From assembly GCF_000497575.1 (NCBI RefSeq), contig NZ_APJI01000015.1, positions 62,001 to 126,000 of the forward strand: a DNA stretch of 64,000 nucleotides, written 5' to 3'. Origin of the DNA: Afipia sp. OHSU_II-C1 (GTDB lineage: Bacteria; Pseudomonadota; Alphaproteobacteria; Rhizobiales; Xanthobacteraceae). Every line of letters starts with the position of its first letter. Position 1 is the first letter of the stretch. The notes below the pieces were generated by a model that saw nothing but the letters and a program-made list of their open reading frames with translations, made no database searches and had not been told where the DNA came from. Positions 26,324-36,853 of the stretch are shown piece by piece. Position numbers and translations under genes: made by a program.

Positions 26324-27613
26324 TCAGTGCAGCAGCGCCTTGGCCTTCGGCCGCGCAAGGCCCTCGGCAAGGCTGACCGCGGTATCGAGCCCGCGGCCGC
26401 CGCCCAGAGCGACAACGACCGGACGGCTGCGGCTGAGCAATCCGCGCGCGGCATTACGGGCCGATTCCACACTGACAGCATCGATCCGTGCCACCAGTTC
26501 GTCCACGGTCAGCGGGCGTCCATAAGCCAGAATGTGCCGCGCCATCTGCTCGGCGCGGGCACTGCAGCTCTCCATGCCCATCAGGAGGCCAGCCTTCATC
26601 TGCGCCTTGGAGCGGGCGATCTCCTTTTCAGTCAGCGTCTCGACCGCGTTGTTCATTTCATCAACGATGACTTCCACCATCTCCGGCGCATCGGCAGGAT
26701 CGGTGCCGGTATAGAGCCCGAAGAATCCAGTGTCGGAATAGGCGGCGTGGAAGGTGTAGATCGAATAGCAGAGCCCGCGCTTCTCGCGCACTTCCTGGAA
26801 CAGCCGCGACGACATGCCGCCGCCGAGAATGTTGGTGAAGACCTGCAGGCTGAACAGCGACATATCCGATTGCGGCACACCTTCAAGCGCCAGTGTCAGA
26901 TGCGCCTGCTCGAGATCGCGGTGAATGACGCGCGAGCCGCCCTTGCCGAACATCGCGGGCACAGGTTTCGGCGCCGGTGTGCCCTCGAAACTCGCAAAGC
27001 GCTGCTCGGCCTCGGCGACGACATGTTTATGATCGACCGCACCGGCGGCGGCGACCACCATGTCGGGACCGCGATAATGCGTGGTCAGGTAGTTGTGCAG
27101 ATTGTCACGATTGAAACTGGCTAGCGTCTGCGGCGTACCAAGCAGCGAGCGGCCGAGCGGCTGGTCCGGATAACTCAGCTCGCTGAGGTGTTCGAAGATT
27201 ACATCGTCCGGCGTATCCTGCGCGGCGCCGATCTCCTGCTCGATCACGCTCTTCTCGCGTTCCAGTTCTTCGGCATCGAACGACGGATTGGCAAGAATGT
27301 CCGACAGCACATCGAGCGCCAGCGGCACATCGGCCTTCAGCACCCGCGCGTAATACGCGGTCGTCTCGTTGCTGGTGGCGGCATTGAGATCGCCGCCGAC
27401 CGCCTCGATTTCCTCAGCGATCTGCTGCGAGGTCCGCCGCGTCGTCCCCTTGAACGCCATGTGCTCGAGGAGATGCGACATGCCGTGCTCGTCCAGCTTC
27501 TCGTCGCGGCCGCCGACGCCGGTCCATACGCCAAGCGCCGCCGTCTCGATGTGCGCCATGGTGTCGGTGACAACCGTCAGACCCGAAGGCAGCTTGGTGA
27601 CGTTGACGCTCAT
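26324..27613 (-). CDS. M16-family zinc peptidase (processing-peptidase-like)
   Basis: A 429-residue enzyme of the pitrilysin/mitochondrial processing peptidase family. The inverted zinc motif HLLEH gives His47, Glu50 and His51, and the distal Glu127 lies in VIEQEIG at the expected distance of about 75 residues. The second, inactive half contains the R/Y element near VREKRGLCYSIYTFHAAYSDTG split across a loop. It is the bacterial relative closest in form to MPP-beta. Its ATG overlaps the thrC stop (ATGA at 27610-27613), so the two are translationally coupled, a common pairing in Rhizobiales. Confidence 0.93.
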   Translation of the reverse strand: MSVNVTKLPSGLTVVTDTMAHIETAALGVWTGVGGRDEKLDEHGMSHLLEHMAFKGTTRRTSQQIAEEIEAVGGDLNAATSNETTAYYARVLKADVPLALDVLSDILANPSFDAEELEREKSVIEQEIGAAQDTPDDVIFEHLSELSYPDQPLGRSLLGTPQTLASFNRDNLHNYLTTHYRGPDMVVAAAGAVDHKHVVAEAEQRFASFEGTPAPKPVPAMFGKGGSRVIHRDLEQAHLTLALEGVPQSDMSLFSLQVFTNILGGGMSSRLFQEVREKRGLCYSIYTFHAAYSDTGFFGLYTGTDPADAPEMVEVIVDEMNNAVETLTEKEIARSKAQMKAGLLMGMESCSARAEQMARHILAYGRPLTVDELVARIDAVSVESARNAARGLLSRSRPVVVALGGGRGLDTAVSLAEGLARPKAKALLH

Positions 27614-29028
27614 CCGGCAACTCCCTGCTTGGCAGCACGGCTCACCGAGAGAATGAACCGTTCGACCTCGGTCTGATCGTTCTTCATGACCTTGATGTGT
27701 TCGGACCTTGTCATCAGGCCGTCGAGCCATGCCGGAAGCGCCGGACGGACACCACACGCCGCTTCGACGGCATCGGGGAACTTGGCGGCATGCGCCGTCG
27801 AGAGCACGATGTTCGGCACGGTCGAGACCGGCTTGTCCTGATCGGCGACCGCGAGCGCCACCGCGGTATGCGGATCGACCAGTTCACCAGCCTCCTTCCA
27901 TGCGGCGCGGATCGCGGCGCTGGTTTCGGTCTCGTCGGCGCGGCCCGCATCGAAGTCCTCGCGGACCTGTTTCAACACCGCATCACTCAGCACGAAACGT
28001 CCCGACTGCGCCAGCGAGCCCATCAGCGCGCGGATCATCGCACTGTCGCGGCCGGTAGCTTCGAACAGCAGCCGCTCGAAGTTTGACGATATCTGGATGT
28101 CCATCGATGGCGACGTGGTCGCATGGACCTGCTTCACTTCATAGATGCCGGTCTTGAGCGTGCGCGCCAGAATGTCGTTGACGTTGGCGGCGATCCGCAG
28201 ACGCCGGACCGGAAGGCCCATGCGCTTGGCGACATAGCCGGCGAAGATGTCGCCGAAATTTCCGGTCGGCACGGTGAAGTCCACCTCGCGCGCAGGCGCA
28301 CCCAGGGCAACCGCCGACGTGAAATAGTAGACGACCTGCGCCACGATGCGCGCCCAGTTGATCGAGTTCACACCGGACAGCGAGACTGAGTCGCGGAACT
28401 TGTGATGGTTGAACAGGCCCTTCACGATTCCCTGACAGTCATCGAAGGTGCCTTCGATCGCCAGCGCATGAACGTTGGCCGCGCCGCTGGTGGTCATCAT
28501 GCGCCGCTGCACATCGGAAATGCGCCCGTTCGGAAACAGCACAATGAGATCGGCGTTGTCGCGGCCGGCGAAGGCATCGACTGCGGCACCGCCGGTATCG
28601 CCCGATGTCGCAACCACGATGGTGGTGCGCTGCCCGCGCTTCGCCAGCACATGATCCATCAGCCGCGACAGCAACTGCATCGCCACGTCCTTGAAGGCCA
28701 GCGTCGGGCCGTGAAACAGTTCGAGCACGAAACGATCCGGCGCGATCTGGCTGAGCGGCACCACTGCAGGGTGACGGAAGGTGGCATAGGCCTCAACGGC
28801 CATGCGGCCGAGGTCGGCTTCGGAGATTTCATCCGCAACGAACGGACGAATCACCTCGACCGCGACTTCCCAGTACGGGCGGCCGAAAAAACCCGCGATG
28901 ATCTCGGGGCTGAGTTGCGGCCAGACCTCCGGCACATAGAGGCCGCCGTCGCGGGCAAGCCCGGTCAGCATCACATCGCAGAAGCCCAGCCGGGGAGCTT
29001 CGCCCCGTGTCGAAATATAGCTCGTCAA
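27610..29028 (-). CDS. thrC: Threonine synthase
   Basis: A 472-residue PLP enzyme that turns O-phosphohomoserine into threonine. PLP Lys113 lies in GPTLAFKDVAMQLL; the phosphate loop is VVATSGDTGGAAVDAF and further blocks are FPNGRISDVQRRMM and SGVNSINWARI. The likely start is TTG at 29028, because MTSYISTRGEAPRLGF matches the family N-terminus and GGAGG lies five bases upstream; no in-frame ATG fits. The stop overlaps the M16 peptidase start. Confidence 0.95.
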   Translation of the reverse strand: MTSYISTRGEAPRLGFCDVMLTGLARDGGLYVPEVWPQLSPEIIAGFFGRPYWEVAVEVIRPFVADEISEADLGRMAVEAYATFRHPAVVPLSQIAPDRFVLELFHGPTLAFKDVAMQLLSRLMDHVLAKRGQRTTIVVATSGDTGGAAVDAFAGRDNADLIVLFPNGRISDVQRRMMTTSGAANVHALAIEGTFDDCQGIVKGLFNHHKFRDSVSLSGVNSINWARIVAQVVYYFTSAVALGAPAREVDFTVPTGNFGDIFAGYVAKRMGLPVRRLRIAANVNDILARTLKTGIYEVKQVHATTSPSMDIQISSNFERLLFEATGRDSAMIRALMGSLAQSGRFVLSDAVLKQVREDFDAGRADETETSAAIRAAWKEAGELVDPHTAVALAVADQDKPVSTVPNIVLSTAHAAKFPDAVEAACGVRPALPAWLDGLMTRSEHIKVMKNDQTEVERFILSVSRAAKQGVAG

Positions 29029-29158
29029 GCGATCCTCCAAAGGCTCAAGCCTGAAGCAAGCCTTTGATAATGATGGATAAATTATCCGACAAACGGCCGG
29101 ATCAAGCCGCACCATATCGGCTGAGCTTTGCCTTCACAAGGAAGCCAAACGGTGCAGG

Positions 29159-29923
29159 TTAAGCCCTGCGACGCTGGATCACCCAGGCGACGAAGGCGCC
29201 CGCCACCACAAGTGCCAGGCCAAACCAGGTGATGGCGTACTGCAAATGATCGTCCTTGAGATGGACGTGCAACGAACCCGGCTTTGGAATGCCCGAGGGG
29301 GGCGCTGGCGACTCGAGGTCGATATAAAATGGCGCGACCTCACCCCAGCCGAGTGCCTTCGCCATGGTCCGATGATCACGCACGAACCACAGGCGTCTGA
29401 CAACGTCATCTGCCGGTGTCAGCGTTCCGGCGGATTCGGGAAAGCGCAGATAGCCCGTCAGCGTCACCGGAGCGCCGGTAACCAGCGGCTTCACCGCACG
29501 ATCCTGCTGCGCGCGGTCCTGCATCGTGTTCTGCACAAAGCCCGCATTGATGACGACGCTGCGGCCGTCGGCCAGACGCGCTGGCATAAAAGCCCAGGTG
29601 CCAGGCCCGTTGATATCGTCGCGCACGGCGGAGCCGGAACTGTAGACCATGACGTCGGGCTTCGACTCAAAGGTCGCGCTGAAACTGACGCGGCGAAATT
29701 CGTCATGGGCCGGTGTCAGCGCGGGCCACGCGGTTGCTGCCGGCAATACACCTGGCGCAGCAGCGAGCCGCTCGGTCAAAGCCGAAATCAGCGCGCGCTT
29801 CTCGTCCTTGCGGCGAAGCTGCCAGACGCCGAGGCTCACGAGCATCGACGCCATGATCAGCGCGATCACGGCAAGACCGAAGATGCCTCGCCCGCGAGGC
29901 ATGGCTGCTTGTGGCGCGTTCAT
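29159..29923 (-). CDS. SURF1-family cytochrome oxidase assembly protein
   Basis: A 254-residue protein with an N-terminal (about 15-35) and a C-terminal (about 230-248) membrane helix around a periplasmic beta domain, the classic SURF1/Shy1 layout. Motifs are GVWQLRRKDEKRALI, NAGFVQ and DDHLQYAITWFGLA. SURF1 helps place heme a in subunit I of aa3 oxidase. Its ATG overlaps the stop of the DUF983 gene (ATGA at 29920-29923), which in turn follows the ctaE hairpin, so it belongs to the oxidase assembly group. Confidence 0.93.
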   Translation of the reverse strand: MNAPQAAMPRGRGIFGLAVIALIMASMLVSLGVWQLRRKDEKRALISALTERLAAAPGVLPAATAWPALTPAHDEFRRVSFSATFESKPDVMVYSSGSAVRDDINGPGTWAFMPARLADGRSVVINAGFVQNTMQDRAQQDRAVKPLVTGAPVTLTGYLRFPESAGTLTPADDVVRRLWFVRDHRTMAKALGWGEVAPFYIDLESPAPPSGIPKPGSLHVHLKDDHLQYAITWFGLALVVAGAFVAWVIQRRRA

Positions 29924-30312
29924 TCCGGCTTACGCCCAATCAACTGCCCCTCGGCGGCCTTGTGATGATACTGCAAGGCGATCAGCAACGCCTTCATCGA
30001 CCGCAGCGGCAGCAGGGTCGTTGCAAGGATCAGCGGCCCCCACAGCGCGGCATGGACCCAGAACGGCGGCTGATACTTCATCTCCACAACCAGTGCGGCA
30101 CCGACCACGATGAAGCCCGCGATCATGATGATGAACACTGCGGGACCATCGCCTGCATCGATGAAGGCGTAGTCGAGACCGCAGGCGTCGCAGGACGGGC
30201 GCAGCGTGAGGAATCCCGCATAGAGCTTGCCCTCTCCGCAGCGCGGGCACTTGCAGGCAAGGCCGCGCAGCGCAGCCTGTGACACACTGGAGGAAGCAGG
30301 ATCATCGGTCAT
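29920..30312 (-). CDS. DUF983 zinc-ribbon membrane protein
   Basis: A 130-residue protein. Two CxxC pairs near the N-terminus (KCPRCGEGKLY and SCDACGLDY) form a probable zinc ribbon; two membrane helices follow (about 55-77 and 83-103), then a basic tail. DUF983 proteins occur regularly beside cytochrome oxidase genes in alphaproteobacteria, which suggests a role in oxidase assembly, but the activity is unknown. It is translationally coupled to SURF1. Confidence 0.88.
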   Translation of the reverse strand: MTDDPASSSVSQAALRGLACKCPRCGEGKLYAGFLTLRPSCDACGLDYAFIDAGDGPAVFIIMIAGFIVVGAALVVEMKYQPPFWVHAALWGPLILATTLLPLRSMKALLIALQYHHKAAEGQLIGRKPE

Positions 30313-30375
30313 GGCGTGCTTTCATCGGCCTTCGCTACGCCCGCTGCCCCATCGCTGCAAGAGCGAAAGCATCAC

Positions 30376-30403
30376 AAAAAAGGGCGGCCCGGAGGCCGCC
30401 CCT
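30376..30403 (-). terminator. Hairpin with T run after ctaE
   Basis: Read on the minus strand, GGGCGGCC-TCCG-GGCCGCCC is followed by CTTTTTTGTG. It lies 23 bases after the ctaE stop and before DUF983, so it may cut expression of DUF983, SURF1 and thrC relative to the oxidase subunits. Confidence 0.75.
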
Positions 30404-30425
30404 GATGGGTGAACCCGGTGCGCAA

Positions 30426-31322
30426 TCAGTGCGCGCCGTGCGCCATGGTCGATGCGCCATGTCCCCAGACATAGATGGCGATGAACAGGAACAGCCAGAC
30501 CACGTCGACGAAGTGCCAGTACCAGGCGGCAAACTCGAAGCCGAGATGCTGCTTCGGCGTGAAATGGCCCGCGTAGGCGCGGAACAGACATACCAGCAGG
30601 AAGATGGTGCCGACCAGCACGTGGAAGCCATGGAAACCCGTGGCCATGAAGAAGGTCGCGCCGTACACGTTGCCGGCGAAGCTGAACGCCGCGTGGCTGT
30701 ATTCGTAGGCCTGCACGCAGGTGAACAGCGCCCCGAGCAGCACGGTCAGGATCAGACCCCACTTCAGGCCCTTGCGGTCGCCTTCGAGCAGCGCGTGATG
30801 CGCCCAGGTGACCGTCGTGCCGGAGGTCAGCAGGATCAGCGTGTTGAGCAGCGGCAGATGCCACGGATCGAAGGTCTCGATGCCCTTCGGCGGCCAGACG
30901 CCCGGCACCTTGCAATCCGCCGGAGAAACGCCGGCGCCGCAACCGAACAGGGCGTCGCGGACGTAGTGGACCGAATCGGCCGGGAACAGCGCGGCGTTGA
31001 AGTAAGCCCAGAACCACGCCACGAAGAACATCACTTCGGAGGCGATGAACAGGATCATGCCGTAGCGGTGATGCAACTGCACAACGCGGGTGTGGTCACC
31101 CTTGTGCTCCGCCTCGCGGATCACGTCGCCCCACCAGCTCGCCATGGTGTAGAGAACGCCGATGGTGCCGACGCCGAACACGATCGGCGCGCCAGCGAAC
31201 ATCTTGTGCATCCATGCGACGGCGCCGAGGGCCATGATGAAGGCCGAGATCGAGCCGACGACCGGCCACGGGCTCGGATCGACGAGATGATAGTCGTGAT
31301 GTTTGGCTTGGCCCGTTGCCAT
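30426..31322 (-). CDS. ctaE: Cytochrome c oxidase subunit III
   Basis: A 298-residue seven-helix subunit of the aa3-type oxidase. Recognisable blocks are [16 protein letters not shown] at the start, [14 protein letters not shown] with the conserved Glu, LLLTSG-type helix text ([19 protein letters not shown]), [21 protein letters not shown] and [20 protein letters not shown]. It stabilises proton uptake into subunit I. It ends the ctaC-D-B-G-E block on the minus strand; the next genes lie beyond a hairpin. Confidence 0.96.
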   Translation of the reverse strand: MATGQAKHHDYHLVDPSPWPVVGSISAFIMALGAVAWMHKMFAGAPIVFGVGTIGVLYTMASWWGDVIREAEHKGDHTRVVQLHHRYGMILFIASEVMFFVAWFWAYFNAALFPADSVHYVRDALFGCGAGVSPADCKVPGVWPPKGIETFDPWHLPLLNTLILLTSGTTVTWAHHALLEGDRKGLKWGLILTVLLGALFTCVQAYEYSHAAFSFAGNVYGATFFMATGFHGFHVLVGTIFLLVCLFRAYAGHFTPKQHLGFEFAAWYWHFVDVVWLFLFIAIYVWGHGASTMAHGAH

Positions 31323-31379
31323 TTGGTCTCTCCGTGATGCCGGTCTTATCCGGCGCGTGTCGCAGTTAAAGCCGAAAAC

Positions 31380-31991
31380 TCAAAGGTTGCCCTTGCGCTT
31401 GTCCGTCTCCGTTGCCGCGAGCGGCTTCGGTGCCGGATCTTTCACAGGGTAGAAGGTGTAGGACAGCGTGATGCTGTTGAGGTCGTCGTATTCGCGATCG
31501 GCGGCAAGCGCCGGATCAACATAGAACACCACGGCCATCTCGCGCTTCTCGCCGGGACCGAAGGTCTGCTCGGTGAAGCAGAAGCAATTGATCTTCTGGA
31601 AGAACGCGCCGACGGTCAGCGGCGCGACATTGTAGGCGGCAACGCCTGCGGTCGCGCGCGCGGACTGGTTGGTGACGGTGTAGTAGACGGTGACGACCTC
31701 ACCGATCTTGACGGAGATCTCGTTCTGCTCCGGCTGGAATTTCCACGGCAGGCCGCCGCTCACGTTCGAGTCGAAGCGCACATTGATGCGGCGCTCCAGC
31801 GACTTCTCCGGCGCGGATGTCGCAACCTGCGTGGTGCCGTTGAAACCGGTTGCGCGGCAGAACCAGTCATAGAACGGCACGGCCGCGTAGGACGCGCCGA
31901 CCATGAAGGCGACAACAAAGCCGCAGATCGACGCGACCATGACATCGCGGCTGATGCGTGGCTTTGGCTTGCTGGCGGGCTGCTGCGTCAT
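31380..31991 (-). CDS. ctaG: Cytochrome c oxidase assembly protein CtaG (Cox11)
   Basis: A 203-residue copper chaperone for CuB of oxidase subunit I. One N-terminal membrane helix (about 19-38: [20 protein letters not shown]) is followed by [13 protein letters not shown] and a periplasmic immunoglobulin-like domain; the copper site is the paired Cys of [10 protein letters not shown]. The ATG at 31991 gives the family length; the frame continues upstream across the 61-residue gene but that part is not family-like. Confidence 0.95.
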   Translation of the reverse strand: MTQQPASKPKPRISRDVMVASICGFVVAFMVGASYAAVPFYDWFCRATGFNGTTQVATSAPEKSLERRINVRFDSNVSGGLPWKFQPEQNEISVKIGEVVTVYYTVTNQSARATAGVAAYNVAPLTVGAFFQKINCFCFTEQTFGPGEKREMAVVFYVDPALAADREYDDLNSITLSYTFYPVKDPAPKPLAATETDKRKGNL

Positions 31992-32005
31992 ATCGCTCGC
32001 ATCCC

Positions 32006-32191
32006 TCAGATCGGTCGATGAAGGACGGCGGGGCCCTTCACCAGGGTGACAGCAAAGAACAGGATCACCAGAATGCCCAACGCGACCGCAATGGCGATCG
32101 AGCGCTCGCGCTGGCGCTTCTTCTGCTCCGGCGTGAGAACGATACCCTGCTGCGGCTTCTTGTTGCTGTCCATGACGATGCCTGCGCTCAT
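32006..32191 (-). CDS. Small membrane protein of the oxidase cluster
   Basis: A 61-residue protein with a charged N-terminus ([15 protein letters not shown]) and one membrane helix (about 31-51: [21 protein letters not shown]). Its ATG overlaps the ctaB stop (ATGA at 32188-32191), which supports a real gene. A small protein of this form sits between ctaB and ctaG in many Rhizobiales; some annotations call it CoxF or a small assembly protein. Function is not known to me. Confidence 0.8.
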   Translation of the reverse strand: MSAGIVMDSNKKPQQGIVLTPEQKKRQRERSIAIAVALGILVILFFAVTLVKGPAVLHRPI

Positions 32192-33129
32192 GACCAGAAG
32201 ATCCGCATGGCTGCGGACACCACGACTTCGGCCAGCAACACGGCGAACAATCCGAAGAGATACAGGATCGAGAACTTGAACAGCCCACGCGTGGCGCGCA
32301 GCGCGGCGCTGCCGGTGCGCTTGCGATAGACGCTAATGGCGAGCCACAGCATTCCTGCGCCGAGCACCAGTGAGGTTACGCCATAGACCGCGGAGAAATA
32401 CCCAAGCGGCCACGGCGCGAGCGCAACCGCCACCAGCACGATCGTATAAAGCAGGATCTGCAGCCGCGTCGCATCGGGACCGGCGACATTCGGCAGCATC
32501 GGGATGTTGGCGCGCTGATAATCGTCGGTGCGGAACAGCGCCAGCGCCCAGAAGTGCGGAGGCGTCCACAGGAAGATGATCAGGAACAGCAGAATCGGCT
32601 CAGGCGACAGCGAGCCCGTGGCAGCGGCCCAGGCTACCACCGGCGGCAGCGCACCGGCGGCACCACCGATGACGATGTTCTGTGCGGTCCACCGCTTCAG
32701 CCACATCGTGTAGATCACGACATAAAAGAAGATGGTGAAAGCCAGAAGCGCTCCGGCCAGCCAGTTCACCAGAATGCCGAGCGTCATCACCGAGAAGAAT
32801 GCCAGCGTCAGGCCGAAGGCCAGCGCCTCACCAGGCAGAATGCGCCCGCGCGGAATCGGACGGTTGGCGGTGCGCGACATCAGGGCGTCGATATCGTGCT
32901 CGTACCACATGTTCAGCGCGCCCGCCGCGCCCCCGCCGACGGCGATGCACAGGATCGACGTAATGGCCAGCACCGGATGGAAATGACCGGGTGCGATGAC
33001 TAATCCCACCAGCGCGGTAAACACCACCAGTGACATCACGCGCGGCTTCAGCAGCGCGATGTAGTCAGCGACGCCCGCCTCGGAGATACGAGGCGACAGA
33101 TCGATCGCGTGATGGTCGACAATCGACAA
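32188..33129 (-). CDS. ctaB: Protoheme IX farnesyltransferase (heme o synthase)
   Basis: A 313-residue UbiA-family prenyltransferase that adds farnesyl to heme b, giving heme o, the precursor of heme a. The Asp-rich prenyl-diphosphate motif is [19 protein letters not shown] (about 93-111), and nine hydrophobic helices are evident. The start is TTG at 33129; the N-terminus [19 protein letters not shown] matches relatives and no in-frame ATG fits. It is placed between ctaD and ctaG. Confidence 0.95.
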   Translation of the reverse strand: MSIVDHHAIDLSPRISEAGVADYIALLKPRVMSLVVFTALVGLVIAPGHFHPVLAITSILCIAVGGGAAGALNMWYEHDIDALMSRTANRPIPRGRILPGEALAFGLTLAFFSVMTLGILVNWLAGALLAFTIFFYVVIYTMWLKRWTAQNIVIGGAAGALPPVVAWAAATGSLSPEPILLFLIIFLWTPPHFWALALFRTDDYQRANIPMLPNVAGPDATRLQILLYTIVLVAVALAPWPLGYFSAVYGVTSLVLGAGMLWLAISVYRKRTGSAALRATRGLFKFSILYLFGLFAVLLAEVVVSAAMRIFWS

Positions 33130-33154
33130 GATCTAACTCACTTCCTGATCATTT

Positions 33155-33186
33155 CATCCGCCGGGGCCACAGGGCCGCGGCGGATG
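33155..33186 (-). other. Intercistronic hairpin between ctaD and ctaB
   Basis: CATCCGCC (33155-33162) pairs with GGCGGATG (33179-33186), with a further inner GGCC/GGCC pairing. No T run follows. It may protect the ctaC-ctaD message and explain higher subunit than assembly-factor expression. A smaller GGGCGC-aaa-GCGCCC hairpin lies between ctaC and ctaD (34887-34901). Confidence 0.5.
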
Positions 33187-33212
33187 CATTGTCTTGGTCT
33201 TGGCCGCGTCAG

Positions 33213-34862
<1,650 letters not shown>

Positions 34863-34920
34863 CTAGTCCCGTCAGCCTTGCGGTGCGGGCGCAAAGCGCC
34901 CGGCCCGCCCGTCGATGCGC

Positions 34921-35769
34921 TTACTGCGCAGCAGCCCCGATCGACGCGTAGGAGTTCGCGGGGTTGGTCGCATACTTCTTCTTCGCCGCTTCGACCCAGG
35001 TGGTGAATTCCTGATCGCTTACGACGCGAATCGCGATCGGCATATAGGCGTGATCCTTGCCGCAGAGCTCGGAGCACTGGCCGTAATACATGCCTTCCTT
35101 GGTCGCCTTGAACCACGTCTCGTTGAGGCGGCCCGGGACGGAGTCGATCTTGATGCCGAAGGCCGGAACCGCGAAGGAATGGATGACATCGGCGCCAGTG
35201 GTCTGAACACGGATCACCTTGTTCACCGGCACGACCACTTCGTTGTCCACCCCCAGGAGGCGAGGCGCCTTGTCGGCGACCAGGAGCGAATCGAATTCGA
35301 ACTTGCCGTTATCCGGATAGCTATAGGTCCAGTACCACTGCTTGCCGGTGGCCTTGATGGTGAGATCGGCCTTCGGAATATCGAGCTGCTGGAACAGCAG
35401 GCGGAACGACGGCACGGCGATACCGACCAGAATCAGAACCGGCACGATGGTCCAGACCACCTCGATCAGCGTGTTGTGCGTGGTCTTGGAGGGAACGGGG
35501 TTCTTCCGGGCGTTGAACTTGATCGCCACGATGGCCAGCAGGATCGCAACGAAAATCGTGATCGCGGTGATGATCCAGAGCAGGAAGTTATGGAACCAGG
35601 TGATGTTATCCATCACCGGCGATGCCGACGGCTGGAGCGTGATTTCCCAAGGCGACGGCTGACCCAGCGTCCCACCTGCCGCGAAAGCTGCCCCGGCCGC
35701 GGCAAGCACGGCGGCAGCCACCGCAAAACCCAGTACTCGGCGGCCATTTTGGCCCTTCGACATCTTCAT
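34921..35769 (-). CDS. ctaC: Cytochrome c oxidase subunit II
   Basis: A 282-residue subunit that takes electrons from cytochrome c through CuA. A signal peptide covers about residues 1-31, two membrane helices follow (about 55-80 and 100-120), then the cupredoxin domain. The electron-entry Trp motif is KQWYWTYSYPD and the CuA site is CSELCGKDHAYMPI, with the upstream His in DVIHSFAVPAFG. MSKG, two codons in, is an alternative start. It is the first gene of the oxidase operon; the 446 bases upstream carry its promoter. Confidence 0.96.
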   Translation of the reverse strand: MKMSKGQNGRRVLGFAVAAAVLAAAGAAFAAGGTLGQPSPWEITLQPSASPVMDNITWFHNFLLWIITAITIFVAILLAIVAIKFNARKNPVPSKTTHNTLIEVVWTIVPVLILVGIAVPSFRLLFQQLDIPKADLTIKATGKQWYWTYSYPDNGKFEFDSLLVADKAPRLLGVDNEVVVPVNKVIRVQTTGADVIHSFAVPAFGIKIDSVPGRLNETWFKATKEGMYYGQCSELCGKDHAYMPIAIRVVSDQEFTTWVEAAKKKYATNPANSYASIGAAAQ

Positions 35770-36216
35770 GCCGCTCTCGCTCCTGCTCTCGTCACCCCAG
35801 CGATCCCACCGGGCGGCGAGATCTGCCTTAAGCCTGTTGATCAGCCGCGGTCATGATTTCGGCCGTTGGCCAAAGGTTAGAACGCGTCGAATTTCCCGCT
35901 TCTCAAACCATAATTCTATGCCTACCGCAATGCACGTAATAAGGTGCACGCACAGCCTGAATCCCATTGGCAAATGGGCCAAAACCGGCGGTCCGGCAGC
36001 CGGAGAATGCTTGACACTTGGATTGTCCGTTGTACCCACGGGCAGATATGCGGCGAAATCCCGATTCGCAGCTTTGAGATGGTGCATCCCGGCAATAGGC
36101 GTTTGCCCTCAAGACGCCGTCATTGCGCTGTCAATCCAGCTATCGGGCGGGCCACACTGCGGGAAACCGCCGAATCGCCGGGAATTGCCGAGATCATTGC
36201 CAGGGAATTGAGCCTG
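35770..36216. other. Long divergent regulatory region between ctaC and ialB-like gene
   Basis: These 447 bases must hold the ctaC promoter on the minus strand and the promoter of the next gene on the plus strand. I find no FNR/FixK box. TTGACA at 36012-36017 has no matching -10, and TGCAC/GTGCA half-sites near 35930-35955 form a weak dyad. Long open frames cross it but lack ribosome sites and family sequence. Confidence 0.5.
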
Positions 36217-36756
36217 ATGGGCGCGCGAAACCAACCTTTCTCAATCCGCAGCCGGGCGATTGCGCCGATCTGGCTCGCGATCGTCGCAGGGGTGTCCATT
36301 CTGGCCGCACCAGCCGCCGCCCAGGCGCAGGGAGCCGTCAAATCGGTCCACGGCGACTGGCAGATCCGCTGCGACACCCCCGCCGGTGCGCAGGCCGAAC
36401 AATGCGCCCTGATTCAGAGCGTTGTGGCCGAGGACCGCTCCAATGCAGGGCTGACCGTCATTATCCTCAAGACTGCCGACCAGAAGAGCAAGCTGATGCG
36501 GGTGGTCGCCCCGCTGGGCGTGCTGCTGCCGTCCGGCCTCGGCCTCAAGCTCGACGACAAGGACGTGGGACGGGCCGGATTCGTGCGGTGCTTGCCCAAC
36601 GGCTGCGTCGCAGAGGTCGTGATGGAAGATACCCTGCTGAACCAGCTCAAGACCGCCAAGACCGCGACCTTCATTATCTTCGAGACGCCGGAAGAAGGGA
36701 TCGGCTTCCCCCTCAGCCTGAAGGGGCTCGGCGAGGGTTACGACAAGCTGCCGTAG
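36217..36756 (+). CDS. Invasion-associated locus B (IalB) family protein
   Basis: A 179-residue exported protein. The signal peptide covers about residues 1-38 (LAIVAGVSILAAPAAAQAQ). The mature IalB domain shows HGDWQIRCDTP, EQCALIQ and GFVRCLPNGCVAEV, so two disulfide-forming Cys pairs are present, and ends with GFPLSLKGLGEGYDKLP. IalB was named for erythrocyte invasion in Bartonella, but relatives are common in free-living Rhizobiales, where the role is unclear. The upstream in-frame extension to 35944 is not coding-like. Confidence 0.9.
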   Translation: MGARNQPFSIRSRAIAPIWLAIVAGVSILAAPAAAQAQGAVKSVHGDWQIRCDTPAGAQAEQCALIQSVVAEDRSNAGLTVIILKTADQKSKLMRVVAPLGVLLPSGLGLKLDDKDVGRAGFVRCLPNGCVAEVVMEDTLLNQLKTAKTATFIIFETPEEGIGFPLSLKGLGEGYDKLP

Positions 36757-36853
36757 TCAGCCGCCCATATTCCAGGCCCTCGCCCTCCGGCATGATCGTC
36801 CCTATCTTGAAAGCCTGATCCTCGCTGCAATCCCGCGATCCCGGAGTTTCTTC

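Noticed and set aside
35944-36216. N-terminal extension of the IalB-like protein
   Set aside because: The extension is Arg/His/Cys-rich shadow text and would place the signal peptide in the middle of the protein.
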